Part shown: positions 1 through 10,977 of the stretch, piece by piece
How the letters are laid out: each line of letters opens with the position of its first letter
Position numbering within the stretch: position 1 is the stretch's first letter
Source: Megascapheus bottae
Taxonomy: Eukaryota; Chordata; Mammalia; Rodentia; Geomyidae
NCBI GenBank assembly: GCA_024803745.1
Contig: JANJXV010000153.1
Span: 1,426,001 to 1,490,000 of the forward strand
Reading direction: 5' to 3'
DNA: 64,000 nt
The notes under the pieces: generated by a model
What the model saw: the letters and a program-made list of their open reading frames with translations, nothing else
Told to the model about the DNA's origin: nothing
The model's database searches: none
Translations under genes and position numbers: made by a program

Positions 1-104
1 CAGCTCAAGCAGCTTCGGAGTAGAGTCTATAGGGTTCTTTAAATACAGAATCATGTCATCTGTAAGGAGAGAAAGTTTCAGTTCCTCTTTCCCTTTTCCT
101 CCTC
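1..104 (-). mobile_element. L1 ORF2 (RT region) fragment, inverted 5' part of an L1, cut by window start
   Basis: Minus-strand L1 ORF2 reverse-transcriptase region, ending at about base 104. It matches the internal L1 sequence at 13,680-13,770. It is the right-hand end of the inverted segment seen in full at 34,850-35,338. Confidence 0.8.
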
Positions 105-500
105 ACTCCAGTTAGAATGGACAAGATCCAGAAATCTAATAACGTATGCTGGAGGGGATGTGGCCAGGAGGGATCACTACTACACTGCTGGTGGGATTGC
201 AAACTCGTTCAACCACTATGGAAAGCACTATGGCAGTATCCCAAAAAGACTAAACATAGAGCTCCCCTGTGATCCAGCAATTTCACTACTTGACAATCGT
301 CCAGATAGGACACACTAAATTCACTAGAACAATAACATTTACCACAGCACTATTTACTATAACAAAGGTATGGAACCAACCCAGATGCCCGTCAGTTGAT
401 GAGTAGATCAAATATGGTATTTTTACACAATGGAATTCTGTGCTTCTGTCAGAAAGAATGACATAGACGAATTTGTAAGGAAATAGAAAGACTGTAAAGT
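105..500 (+). mobile_element. L1 ORF2 C-terminal fragment, plus strand
   Basis: Reverse complement of the ORF2 C-terminal region found at about 12,100-12,510, so this piece reads on plus while the adjoining 1-104 reads on minus. The head-to-head arrangement is the classic L1 5' inversion attributed to twin priming. The real L1 3' end and poly(A) are missing; the element runs into the CT microsatellite. Confidence 0.8.
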
Positions 501-566
501 TTAGAAATTAGTTTCTGTCTCCTTCTCTCTCTCCTTCTCTATCTCTGTAAAATTTAGAAGTTCCTG

Positions 567-575
567 TTTCTCTCT

Positions 576-650
<75 letters not shown>
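567..650. repeat. (CT)n microsatellite, unit 1
   Basis: Nearly pure CT dinucleotide tract of about 80 bp. The allele in unit 2 is about 76 bp longer and interrupted. Arg/Glu-repeat open frames across it are artefacts. Confidence 0.97.
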
Positions 651-653
<3 letters not shown>

Positions 654-828
654 CAATCCTTAGGCTTGAACTCAGGGCCTGAGCTACTTTTGCTCAAGGT
701 TAGCACTCTACCATTTGAACAACAGTGCTGCTTCTGGCTTACTCTTTTCACGTAGTATTGAGGAATCTAACCCAGGCCTTCATCCTTGATAGGTTAGCAC
801 TCTACCACTAAGCCACACAGTCAGCTTT
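651..828 (-). mobile_element. ID-type composite SINE, reverse orientation
   Basis: Reads as the reverse complement of the family consensus: 'cttgaactcagggcctgag', then 'gcactctaccatttgaac', then a tRNA-like end 'gcactctaccactaagcca'. Confidence 0.8.
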
Positions 829-1089
829 TAGAGGTTTCTGACAAAGGTTTTCCTACATGCTATTATTGCTTCTGTGAGTGCTCTTAATGCTTGCTGAAGG
901 TTGACTTTGTTTAGAAGACTTACCCTAATGCTCCCATATACAGAGATTCTATATATAGCTAAATGTTTTTCATTACTCAGAATTTCTCTATTGTGTATGT
1001 TCTGAAATGTACTGAAGACTGACTTCTGATTAAAAGTCATTGCACATTTGTTCTATTCATTAGTTTTCTTTTCTTCTATGGGAATCAGG

Positions 1090-3047
1090 TTTGTGATGAA
1101 CACAGAAGTATGCCTTCCAGGTCAAACACTTTCCACATTTGTAATATTCATAAGGTTTTTCTCTCCTATGTGCATTTTATACTTAGTCATGCGTTCATGA
1201 TGGATTTTTCATATTCTTATATTCATACGATTTTTATCCTGTGTCTGTGTGGTATCATGCAAACTCAACTATGAGTTCTTCAAAAAAATTTCCCTTTCAT
1301 TTTATTCATAGGATTCTATCCTGTGGGTGTTTAGTGATAAATCTTGACTTGTGCCTTCTGGGGAAAAGACTGAACATTTGCTACAATCATTAAGGGTTTT
1401 ATCTTGTGTTGGTTCTGTGACACAAGCTGAGTTTTCTTCCACAGACTAAAAAGTCTTTCCTATTTATTACATTGCTAAGGCTTCTCATATGTGTGAACTC
1501 TCTTACACTTCCTGAAGGGTGAATACTGCACGAAAGACTTTCAACTTTGGTTATATTCCTAGGGTTTCTAATATGTGTGAATTCTGTTATGCCTCCTGTA
1601 ATGTGACTTCCATCTGAAGGTCTTACCACATTTGATGCACTCGTACAGTTTCTCTCCTGTGTGTGTTCTCTGATGCAATTTGAGGGAAGACTTCCATTTG
1701 AAAGACATTCCACATCGGTTACATTCATAAGGTTTTTTCTCCTGTTTGAATTGTCTTATGCATGTTGAGGTTTGGCTTCTGTGTGAAGGACTTTCCACAT
1801 ATGTTACACTCATAAGGTGTTTCTCCTGAGTATATTCTCTGATGAACATGGAGTTTTACCTTCCATTTGAAAGACTTTCCGCATTCACTACATGCATAAG
1901 TTTTCTCTCCTGTGTGTGTTGTATTATACCCATCAAGATATGACTTCCACTTGAAGGTCTTTCCACATTTGTTGCACACATAAGGTTTCTCTCCTGTGTG
2001 TGTTCTTTGATGCAATTTGAGAGAAGATTTCTGTCTGAAAGACTTTACACATTGGTTACATTCATAAGGTTTCACTCCTGTGTGTATTCTCTGATGAACA
2101 CGAAGTTTTCCCTTCCCTTGGAAAGACTTTCCACATTCATTACACTTATAAGATTTCTCTCTCCTGTGTGTGTTATTTGATGAACTCGAAGGTGTATCTT
2201 CTGGGTGAAAGACTTTTCACATTTGTTACATTCATAAGGTTTCTCTTCTGTGTGTCTTCTCTGGTGCAAAGTGAGGTATGATTTCAGTCTAAAAGTCTTC
2301 CCACATTTATCCCATTCATAAGATTTCTCTTCTGTGTGAGATCTCTGATGTGTGCTGAGAGCTGAATTCTGGGCAGAAATTTTATTACGTTCCTCATATT
2401 CATAAGGTTTGTCTTCTCTTGGAGATCGAGGTTGGAGCGTCAGGTCTGACTTCTCAGAAATTAATTTTCACACTTGATGTACGCATCACATATCTCAGGA
2501 TATTTGCTCTGAGGTATTGTAAGGCGTATTTCATTACTGAAAGATTTCTCACATTCACTACATGTATGAGGAGTCTCTCCTGTGTACATTTTCAGATATG
2601 TAGTGATGGTCGGTGTTAAGTGCAATATTTTTCATCACACAGTACATTTAGCAGTTTTCCTCCCTCCCTGAAGAATTTCTTTTGCAGGGAGAACAGAATT
2701 ATGATACTGCAGATCTTTTGGACTGTCACAATCATGAATAAAATGCTCTGAATAGCCGATGCATTTTTTAAGAACAGGAGACATACGAGATCTATATGCA
2801 GCATGCATCTCATCAGGCTTAGGAGACAGAAGCATGTTCTGACACTTAATGAACTCCTCAGTCCTCACCCCTAAGTTGTTACCGTTATTACTAATCAGCT
2901 CTGGATTATGTGTAGAGCTCAAATTTAAAGTTGTTGCTAATCTCACGTTTTCCTCCACTTCGATACTACTTGCAACTGCTACTTCACAAAGACATTCGTG
3001 TGGACTTTCCTGGCAGGTCTTGAACACATTTTCCATTACCTGGACAT
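1090..3047 (-). pseudogene. KRAB-ZNF terminal exon (spacer and C2H2 array), degraded, unit 1
   Basis: Last exon of a Kruppel-type KRAB zinc-finger gene. The acceptor (CATTTTAG) places the exon start at 3,047, in phase with the KRAB-B exon, giving a spacer starting DVQVMENVFKTCQES as in rodent KRAB-ZNFs. The spacer stays open for 133 codons, then a TGA stops it at 2,635-2,637. About nine C2H2 fingers with TGEKPY-type linkers follow between about 2,360 and 1,570, split by a 2-nt insertion near 2,155-2,164 and a 1-nt insertion in an A-run near 1,733-1,740. The first recognisable finger has Trp in place of a Cys, one has lost a His (LDGYNTTH), and another ends with Gln. From 1,570 to 1,090 only eroded finger-like sequence remains. 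The family normally represses transposons or genes by recruiting TRIM28; this array cannot be translated as one protein. Confidence 0.88.
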
Positions 3048-3483
3048 CTAAAATGAGTCATAGAAAAAAAGACACAAACATACATGAGATACAAATATTT
3101 CTTACTGTAAAGGTAATGACTTTACTTTCCCATCCTAAGTGTTAGATATTTTAAAATATAAAAGTGGAAATTGATTTGTGAGAAATATATGCTTTTCTCC
3201 CTAACATATTAAGAAAATGATATTTTCCAATGACCAATAATGTTTTTCTGTGTTTTAGTTCTCTTTTTATATCACAGGAAATATTTATTGAAATTACCCA
3301 TCTATGTATTGCTACAGTTTTAAGCTGAGTACTACCTATAATATACCTGCAGCTGTTTTTTTTTCAAATACTGTTTTGTTTATACATTGAGGAATAGCTG
3401 CCTTTCTTTTATTTTTGAGAAATAATCTAAATACTGTGCTGTTTTGCATCTTTTTAAAACTTTCTTCTCCTTTCTTTTCTTTT

Positions 3484-3641
3484 TTTTGTAGTTCATAGGC
3501 CTCGGTCCTGTCCCTGAACACTTCAGCAGAAGACTATAACCCCTATCCTTGAGCTACAGACCCACATACTCTTTTCTACAGTTAACTATAGATAAGAGTC
3601 TCAGGTCCTGAGTAGCAGATAGGATTACCTTACCCAGTTTC
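3484..3641 (-). mobile_element. Degraded SINE, reverse orientation
   Basis: Eroded match to the long SINE: 'ttaactatagataagagtct' then 'ctgagtagcagataggatta'. Lies in the intron between the spacer and KRAB-B exons. Confidence 0.55.
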
Positions 3642-3785
3642 AATGCTGTTTGCTTATTAACCATTAAGTGAGGAACACGAATTTTTTCTAGATTCAGCGG
3701 CCACAAGTTTGGTTTATATGTCTGTTTGCCTTTGATCCAAGCAAGAACGATTCTTGAGAGTAAGGACTTACACCTATATCCCTTC

Positions 3786-3910
3786 TCATTTTCTATTGGT
3801 TCATTGGAGAGAAGAGTCTAAAGGGTTTTTGTGATAGGTCAGTCTTTGAACCTTGATCCTCAGATCTCAGCCTCCTAAGTAGCTAGGATTACAGGCATGA
3901 GCCACGGGCT
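3786..3910 (-). mobile_element. Right half of a long SINE, truncated at a deletion junction
   Basis: Contains 'cctcctaagtagctaggatt' and the end 'caggcatgagccacgggct'. Its left half is missing because of the 666-bp deletion at 3,785/3,786; the complete SINE survives at 39,661-39,885. Confidence 0.85.
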
Positions 3911-4018
3911 CATGGCTTTCTCATTTTATTTTGTTTCACAGTGATTTCTACAGAGAAATCTAACTTTAACTCTACTGCCACATAGAATTCATCATATCAC
4001 CCTATGATTCTTGGTGCC

Positions 4019-4183
4019 GGGGGTTTGGGCTAGCATGCACAAAGACCTGGTTCAGTTCCTTGGTACTACATACAAAGAAAAAGCCAGAAGTGGTGCTATG
4101 ACTCAAGAAGTAGAGAGCTAGCCTTGAGAAAACCCAAGGACCATGCTCAGGCCCTGAGACCAAGCATAGGCTTGGGAAAAGAA
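4019..4183 (+). mobile_element. ID-type composite SINE, forward
   Basis: Divergent tRNA-like head, then 'agccagaagtggtgctatg' and 'tcaggccctgagaccaagc', ending in an A-rich tail. Intronic, 5' part truncated. Confidence 0.7.
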
Positions 4184-4329
4184 AATGATTCTTGATTCAT
4201 TCACAAAGAATTCCATAGGTTCCACACAGGATTTAGGGTAACTAAGAATATTATTGCTCAGTACATCACAGCATGAACTTACCAATGGGGCTCAGGCTCC
4301 AACATCAATATGAAGATGCATTCACTCAC

Positions 4330-4419
4330 CTGTGATATTCTTGTCAGAGGAATTTCCTATCCAGAGTTCTGCACAGTGCTCTAGCTTGTCAATTAATAAA
4401 GGTTTGGGAACACAGGGCC
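4330..4419 (-). CDS. KRAB-B box exon of the ZNF gene, unit 1
   Basis: A 90-nt exon with acceptor TTTACAG before 4,419 and donor GTGAGT after 4,330. Spliced to the KRAB-A exon it encodes GPCVPKPLLIDKLEHCAEL, then WIGNSSDKNIT, a good KRAB-B box. It starts and ends in phase 1, so it joins KRAB-A upstream and the spacer exon downstream without breaking the frame. No lesion is visible. In the family the B box supports KRAB-A in recruiting the TRIM28 corepressor. It may be unused if the gene is silent. Confidence 0.85.
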
Positions 4420-4598
4420 CTGTAAATTAGAAACAGTAGAGAATTATTGCTTATGCTGTGTCATCATTGTTTAAGTTTGCAGACATCCTACTCACATGTT
4501 ATGTATTAAATCTTTTTTCTCATTTCTCACTGGCTCCATGGTTGACTCTTCCCCAGCTCTGGATTCATTTTCTATGGCATAAACTTAGCTGTCTTGCT

Positions 4599-4843
4599 CA
4601 AGGCTAGAAAAATACCAGTTTGAGTCCCAGCTCCACTTACATGCATAGGTCTTCATGCATGCTAGGCAAGCACTCAACCACAAAGTCAAACTCTTGACAC
4701 TCCACTAACATTTTTGAGGGGTTACTTGGAGTTATAGAGTTTCATGGCAATTTTTATGCCATTGCTGGCTTCAAATTAGAATTCTTAGATTTCTTCCTCC
4801 TGAATATTTTAAGATTACAGGCATGAAACATTGCACCTAGTGC
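4599..4843 (-). mobile_element. Two adjacent old SINE fragments, reverse
   Basis: 4,599-4,695 has 'tgcatgctaggcaagcactc' (ID type). 4,709-4,843 has 'attacaggcatgaaacattg' (long type). Both strongly diverged; they lie between the KRAB-A and KRAB-B exons. Confidence 0.6.
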
Positions 4844-5095
4844 CAGGTTTCCATTATAAACTCACTGTTTAGTGATTTGTAGATCCTATTTCCAATAATG
4901 ATATATATTCTATTCTGGATGGTTTATCCACTTACAATTACTGTGTAAGTTTGGAATGTCATCTCCATTAGAGGAAACATAATTTAGAACTGTTGTCAAA
5001 GTATCCTGAATGTATCCTGAAGAATGAGTACAAAATTACCTTAGGTTTTCTTTAGAAAGTAATGATAATTCTCAGGGCCTGGAATCTTTCATTTA

Positions 5096-5335
<240 letters not shown>

Positions 5336-5437
5336 TTAGCACTGAGTTATAAACACACAATATCTGGAATTTTATTCTTTTTTTGTTGGAATTGTATTCC
5401 TTTACTTAAATGTTTAGACTTACATGAAATATTGACC

Positions 5438-5635
5438 TGAAAAGCTTAGGGATGGTGCCTAGGCCCAGAGTTCAAGTCCCAAGACCCACAAAAAAATAAC
5501 AAGGCAAGCCAGGTGTTGGTGGCTCACGCCTGTCATCCTAGCTACTCAGGAGACTGAGATCTGAGGACCATGGTTCAAAGCCAGCCTGGCACAAAATTCC
5601 ATGACACTCCTTTCCAATTACCCACCATAAAATGT
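5438..5635 (+). mobile_element. SINE 3' tail followed by a forward long SINE head
   Basis: 5,438-5,500 is an ID-like tail with an A-rich end. 5,502-5,635 starts 'agccaggtgttggtggctc' and runs through 'ctactcaggagactgagatc'. Faces the reverse SINE at 5,877-6,125. Confidence 0.75.
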
Positions 5636-5876
5636 TTAATGGCTTGTGGCATATCATGGGAGAGCAATTGTGGTATCGACAAAAATAAGTCGAGGGAGTA
5701 GATTTAGGTTATAAATGGAATTATTCCATTGAAATGGAACTACATTATATGATGACATATGCTGGTACTGTGAGAATATTGCAAAATCTTAGGGTATCAA
5801 GTAATAATACTATGAAGTACACCCAGAATGTTAATGTTCTATTTCTGGCATAATAATCACTTGGGGAAGAAACTTT

Positions 5877-6125
5877 TTTTTTCTTTTTTTTGGCTGGGGG
5901 ATTTGTAAGGCTTGAACTCTGGGCCTGGGCACTGTTCCTGAGCTCTTCAACTCAAGGCTATCACCCTACCGATGAAGCCACAGTGCCATTTCCCATATTC
6001 TAGTGGTTAACTGTAGATGAGAGTCTCATAGACTTTCTAATGCACAGGCTGGCTGAACCAAATCTTTAGATATCAGCCTGATATCTGAGTAGCTTGGATT
6101 ACAGGTAGAAGTCACTGCACCTGGC
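5877..6125 (-). mobile_element. Full-length long SINE, reverse
   Basis: Poly-T start, 'cttgaactctgggcctgggc', 'agtggttaactgtagatgag' and a terminal 'attacaggtagaagtcactg'. Shows the whole composite layout. Confidence 0.8.
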
Positions 6126-7204
6126 AAGAAATTTATTTCTTGCTGTTTTATACTACAAATTTACTGTATGTTTTACTTTTTCAAAAAGACTGAGGATGAC
6201 CTTTGTTCTGTATATAATGGGAAGAGGGGTAGGGAGCTGTGAGCAGAAGAACTGAGGGGCAATACTCAGGGTAGGACAATAGCCTTAAACTAAAGAGCTC
6301 ACGGCCCAACATCCAAGCCCCATGACTTTCCCCACTACCCCACAAAAAAAAGGGAAAAAAATTGGAGATTGGAGATGATTTTCTAAAAAGAATATATAGA
6401 AATAGTAGTTCAAAATGTAGAAAGAAGTTCAATATTAACAGTCATGAGAAAAATTAAAATTACAATGAAATCATTACTTTAAATATGTTAATATAAATAT
6501 AGTTTTAAACAAAAAGATCCACATACACACAGACAAACACACACACACACACGCATACAATAAAACAACTTTCAAAGTCTATTACTGGGAAGGTAGTGAG
6601 AAGAAGTAGAACTTTGGAATAGTCCTGTAAGGAATATAAAGCAATCAAAAATTGCGTGGAGAGTGGTAAAAAAGTGCTAAATATAGAAGTACATAGAAAT
6701 ATGGTCCAACACTTCTATTTCTAGATTTGGACCTAATGGAAGAGAAAGCAGAGACTAGAACAAATATGTGGAGAATCCATTCACAACTATTAATAATAAT
6801 CCAAAGATAGAAATATGCAAAACAATGCATTGAAAAGGAAGAACATTTTACTATATTTTACAGATGAATCTTGATTACAGTAAACTAAAAATACAGCAGT
6901 CATAAAGGAAGAGCTAGGGTATGTTTTCCCTTCCAGAGCTTCCAAGGATCAACAAACCCTTAGAGCCAAAAAGCACGATGGTTCCAGAGAATGGAGTAGA
7001 GAGGAACAGGAGCTGAATGTTTAATGATTATACATGGAAGATGAAAATTGCTCTAGATGGATAGAATGAAGAGAGAACTGTACCCTAAACAATGGTTATG
7101 TAGCCACACAGGATGGGACATACCTATACTCCCTGATCTTGGGAAACTCAAGAAGGATTTCTCGCCATCCTAGATGCATGGAAAGATCTATCATAAAAAC
7201 TAAT
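6126..7204. other. AT-rich intergenic DNA, no gene seen
   Basis: Unique, AT-rich sequence with a short (CA)n tract at about 6,535-6,552. Open frames here are short and have no recognisable motif. A weak SINE-like echo lies at about 6,240-6,350. Confidence 0.5.
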
Positions 7205-7207
7205 GTG

Positions 7208-7648
7208 GAGGGGCTGGGAGTTTGGCATAGTTGTAGAGTGCTTGTATGAAGACGAAGGTTCAATTCCGCAGTACCACATACACAGAAAAAACCAGAAGTA
7301 GTGCTGTGGCTCAAGTAGAAGATCACTAGGCTTGAGGAAAGCTGAAGGACAGTACTCAGACCGAGTTCCAGCCAAAGGGCTTGTTTAAAAAAAACCAGAA
7401 AGCTGAGCATGATGGGGTGGTGGCTCACTTCTATAATCCTAGCTACTCAGGAGGCTGAGATCTGAGGATCAAGGTTTAAAGCCATCCTGGCACAAAAAGA
7501 CCTGAGACACTTATCTCCAATTTACCTTTAGAAAATGGGAAGTGGGGCTTGGCTCCAGGGTAAGGTGGTAGCCTGGAGCTGAAGAGCTCAGGGATAGTGC
7601 CCAAGTTGAGTTCAAGATCTATGACCAACCAAAAAAAAGAAAAAACAA
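7208..7648 (+). mobile_element. Forward ID-type SINE then forward long SINE
   Basis: 7,208-7,383 has 'agttgtagagtgcttgtatg' and 'gtgctgtggctcaagtagaa'. 7,401-7,648 has 'ctactcaggaggctgagatc', 'cttatctccaatttaccttt' and an A-rich tail. Confidence 0.8.
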
Positions 7649-7649
7649 A

Positions 7650-8085
7650 AAATAATATGGAAAAATTTGGATTCTATGAATTTTATCAGGCATATAAATG
7701 TCTTTTTTTGCTGTTGAAATAACAAATTGTATGGAAACATTTTAAAAGTTTTTACCTAGAAATGTACACCACAAATGGAATTAATAACAAACACAAAATA
7801 TGCAAAAGATACAAATTATCACAATATGGGTATCCTGCTTTTGTATCTTTTCACTGACTCCTGTTCAAATGAGTCACATATTCTGAATTATTTCTCCCAT
7901 TCGATATATGCCACACATGTTAGCTTGTACTGAACTTCTTGGGAAATCAAATGCAAATACTAAGCAAATGCGTGTTAGATTTTGTCAACAGTGATATTTC
8001 AAATATAAATCCCTACTCACTGCATTATTTAATATCAATGCCGGAATCTAACTTACACTGGCAGAATCTTCAATCTTTTGAGAAT
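7650..8085. other. Unannotated AT-rich spacer
   Basis: No gene, SINE or L1 similarity recognised between the SINE tail and the truncated L1 end. Confidence 0.4.
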
Positions 8086-8087
8086 CT

Positions 8088-8440
8088 TCAAAAGGGTGTG
8101 TAAATATTTAGGATCGTTATGTCTTCCTGAAGGAGAGCTCCCTTTAGTAGTATGTAGTAACCTTCTTTGTCTTTTCTTACTATTTTTAGTTTGAAGTCTA
8201 TTGTATCTGATATGAGGATGGCAACTCCAGCCTGTTTATGGGGGCAGTTAGCTTGATAGAGTTTATTCCAACCTCTCACTCTCAAAAGATGATTGTTTTT
8301 GGGTAAGATGTGTCTCTTGAAGACAGCAGAACGATGGCTCTTGCTTTTTGATCCAACTAGACAACCTATGCCGTTTAATTGGAGAGTTAAGTCCATTGAT
8401 ATTGAGAGTTAGGATTGAGAGATATTTATTAGTTCCTACC
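8088..8440 (-). pseudogene. L1 ORF2 endonuclease N-terminal fragment, unit 1
   Basis: Encodes LRVRGWNKLYQANCPHKQAG followed by VAILISDTIDFKLK and DKEGYYILLKG, the N-terminal apurinic/apyrimidinic-type endonuclease region of ORF2. It ends in LNIYTPF and then leaves L1 homology. Internal frame damage lies near the start. Confidence 0.85.
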
Positions 8441-10225
8441 ATTTTTAAAAGCTTTTAGTAGGGCCTGTGTCTTGACAGTTCTTGTGGTCCATAGATGGTA
8501 TGCTGTTTAGGTGCCATTTCTTTCCCTATGTTGCATTTATTTTGGTTTTCTATGTATAGAGCATCTTTGAGAATTCTCTATAGTGTTGGTTTTGTTGCTA
8601 CATATTGTTGCAGCTTTTCCCTGGAATGGAATGTTTTTCTTGTTCCCTCAGTTATGAATGAGAGCTTAGCTGGCTACAGTATTCTTGGTTGGTAGTTATT
8701 TGATTTAAGGGCATGACATATATGCTTCCAGTCACTTCGTGCTTGCATGGTCTCTGCTTTGAAATCTGGGGTTATTCTTATTGGTTTGCCTTTATAGGTT
8801 ACTGATCCCTTTTCCCTGGCTGCCTTTAGGATCTTTTCTTTCGTTTCTATTGATCCAGTTCGGATCACAATGTGGCAGTGGGATGTTCTTTTCTGGTCAG
8901 GCCTGTTTGGGGTTCGAAAAGCTTCTCGTATCTGGATGGACCTGCCCTTCTGGATATTTGGGAAATTCTCTGAGATGATTTCCTGAAGTATATTTCCAAT
9001 ACCATTGACCTCTTTCTCCACGCCCTCCTCAATACCAACTAGCCTTAAATTACGCTTCCTAATTGTATCTTGGAACTCCTGAAGCGCTCTCTCATATTTC
9101 CTAGATTTGGATTGACTCATTTCTGTTCATTCTCTATAATAACAAAATTATCTTCAGCCCCGGAAATTCTCTCCTCTGCATTGTCTAACCTGCTATCAAA
9201 ACTATCTCCTTTATTTTTCATCTCCCTTGCTTCTAATTGCTCATTTTTGATGCCTTGCATCTCTTGTTTTAGATCATGTATGGATTTCTTTATCTCCTTG
9301 ATTTCCTTTTGAGTGGTTAGCTCAGTAGCTTTATTTTCTTTGGACATTTGCTGGAGTTTGGTCACGTTTTTATTTGTGGATTCTATGAATTCATCCATCT
9401 TTCTTTGAAAAACCTTTATTATGGCCTCCTTTATGGCTTCTTCTTTTTCACTTACCACTTTGTTTATGCTTTCCTCTTGTTCAGCTATGTCTTCCTCTAT
9501 TATCTCTTTCTTTATATTTTCACATTTTCCATTAAGGATGTTTATCAATTGCATTTGTGTAGCACTTGGAAGACTCTCCTCTAGGATTGCCAGTGACTGT
9601 TCCATTGTCTGTTTACATTGTGTGGGGGATGTTGTTTCTTGATTTGAAATTTTTCTTGAGTTTCTTGTTCTGCCCATTTGACAATGGGAGCAAGATTACT
9701 ACTAAATACGATTATAGTTTTTCAGATATAACCAACCTAGACCTCTGTAGCTGGCAGACACTAGATGTTCGCAAGCTTTGATTGGTATTATCACTCTTTC
9801 TTTTTGTGCACTTACAGACCAGTCTAATACAACCACTGATAAGCGATTTATACCCAAAGCAATAAGCCTCTCAATCCAATCTCTATTGTCTTTAAGTCCC
9901 TCTGAGCCTAGAGAATAATTAACCACCTACATATACAATATTGCTCAACAGCCATCAAGTGTAGATCCGTGCAGTATAAGGGTTGAAAGACCAGCAGAGG
10001 TCCAGAGATAGAAAAAAAGAATGAGAGAGTTCAGGGGAGGTACAAGAGGATTAACGTAGGAGTGTAAGAATATTGTAGTAAAGAAGAAAAGGTATAGAAT
10101 AAGGATAACTGAAATAAGTTGGTAAGTAGGTAGCATATTTGAGTACAAAGTTTGGAAAGTATTAGAATAAAACTCATGTGTTGCTGCACGTCTAGCTCTT
10201 AGCCTAACCAGTGGCCTCACAGTGA
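8090..10225 (-). mobile_element. L1 5' portion (5'UTR, ORF1, start of ORF2), 3'-truncated, unit 1
   Basis: Reading on minus from about 10,225: a 5'UTR-like stretch to 9,680, ORF1, then ORF2 from about 8,440. Similarity stops abruptly near 8,090, about 100 codons into the endonuclease domain. Keeping the 5' end while losing the 3' end is the reverse of normal L1 truncation, so deletion or rearrangement after insertion is likely. The 5' end abuts the inverted-repeat arm at 10,230. Confidence 0.82.
8674..9677 (-). pseudogene. L1 ORF1 (RNA-binding chaperone), broken, unit 1
   Basis: ORF1p-like protein in two overlapping frames. The N-terminal frame (9,677-9,117, from MGRTRNSRK) is a long Glu/Lys-rich coiled coil. 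The C-terminal frame (9,120-8,674) holds the RRM and CTD core, including IREAFRTPNRPDQKRTSHCH and the RITPDFKAET segment. A frameshift at about 9,118 separates them. A nonsense codon at 8,674 is followed by further in-frame CTD sequence (about 8,670-8,500, AKLSFITEG then LQQYVATKPTL). In the L1 family ORF1p coats L1 RNA as a trimer; this copy is dead. Confidence 0.88.
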
Positions 10226-10359
10226 ACCAAGATATGGATCTGTTTTTCTTGTCTACGTTGAGGGAAAGGGGTATTTCACAAGATGCAGAAGTGAAGATTT
10301 CAGAAGCAAATGCTGTCAGTGAATTAGCTCATAAAAAAGCATTTTGATTTTCTTTTATT

Positions 10360-10546
10360 TTCTACCAGTTTTGGGGCTTGAATTCAGGGCCTGAGCACTG
10401 TCCTCGAGTTTTCTCAAGTCTAGCCCTCTGCCACTTGAGCCACAGTGCCACATCTAGATTTTCTATTTATGTGATACTGAGCAATCAATCCCAGATCTTC
10501 ATGGATGCTAGGCAAGCACTCTACCACTATGCCAAACTCTCAACAC
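10360..10546 (-). mobile_element. ID-type composite SINE, reverse
   Basis: 'ttggggcttgaattcagggc', 'gccacttgagccacagtgcc' and 'ggatgctaggcaagcactct'. Lies inside arm A. Confidence 0.85.
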
Positions 10547-10780
10547 TAACATAGTAATTATAAAGTCATCATCATCATATCAAATATCCTTTCTCCTACA
10601 AAGAATGAACACTTATATATGTGTGTAATGCTTTTTTTAAAATTTCACTAATTCTTCTGTGTTTTTCCCTCTTGCATATTTTACACATGACAGCAAAGCA
10701 AATCATCAATAAAAAAGTGATTAGGATACAGAAACCTAATAATATCCTAGTAGATGGACGTCAAAAATATGTGCAAGATG

Positions 10781-10977
10781 CCCTGTGTGTTTGACCTAGT
10801 GGTAGAGTCCTTGGCTACCAAGCAGTAAGCCTCAGGTTTGATTCCTCATTACCACATACATAGAAAACGCTGCAAGTGGTACTGTGGCTCGGTGGGACAG
10901 CTAAAGCCTAAAGAAAGCCCAAGAACAATGTTCACACTCTGAGGTCAAGTCCCAAGACTAGCAAAAACTAAAAAAAT
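10781..10977 (+). mobile_element. ID-type composite SINE, forward
   Basis: 'gacctagtggtagagtcctt', 'tttgattcctcattaccaca' and an A-rich end. Lies inside arm A; its mirror copy is at 28,045-28,235. Confidence 0.85.

Noticed and set aside
554..751. Arg/Glu repeat open frame over the CT tract (and 35,735-36,061)
   Set aside because: It is the translation of a microsatellite plus SINE; no start context or homology.
651..828. tRNA gene candidate from the A/B-box-like SINE heads
   Set aside because: The heads are truncated and diverged, sit in a SINE body and cannot be folded into a complete cloverleaf.
1998..2180. Plus-strand open frame across the zinc-finger array
   Set aside because: Antisense shadow of C2H2 finger repeats.
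9348..9642. Hydrophobic plus-strand open frames that look like membrane proteins
   Set aside because: Antisense of the L1 ORF1 coiled coil; Phe/Leu richness is the complement of Lys/Glu codons.
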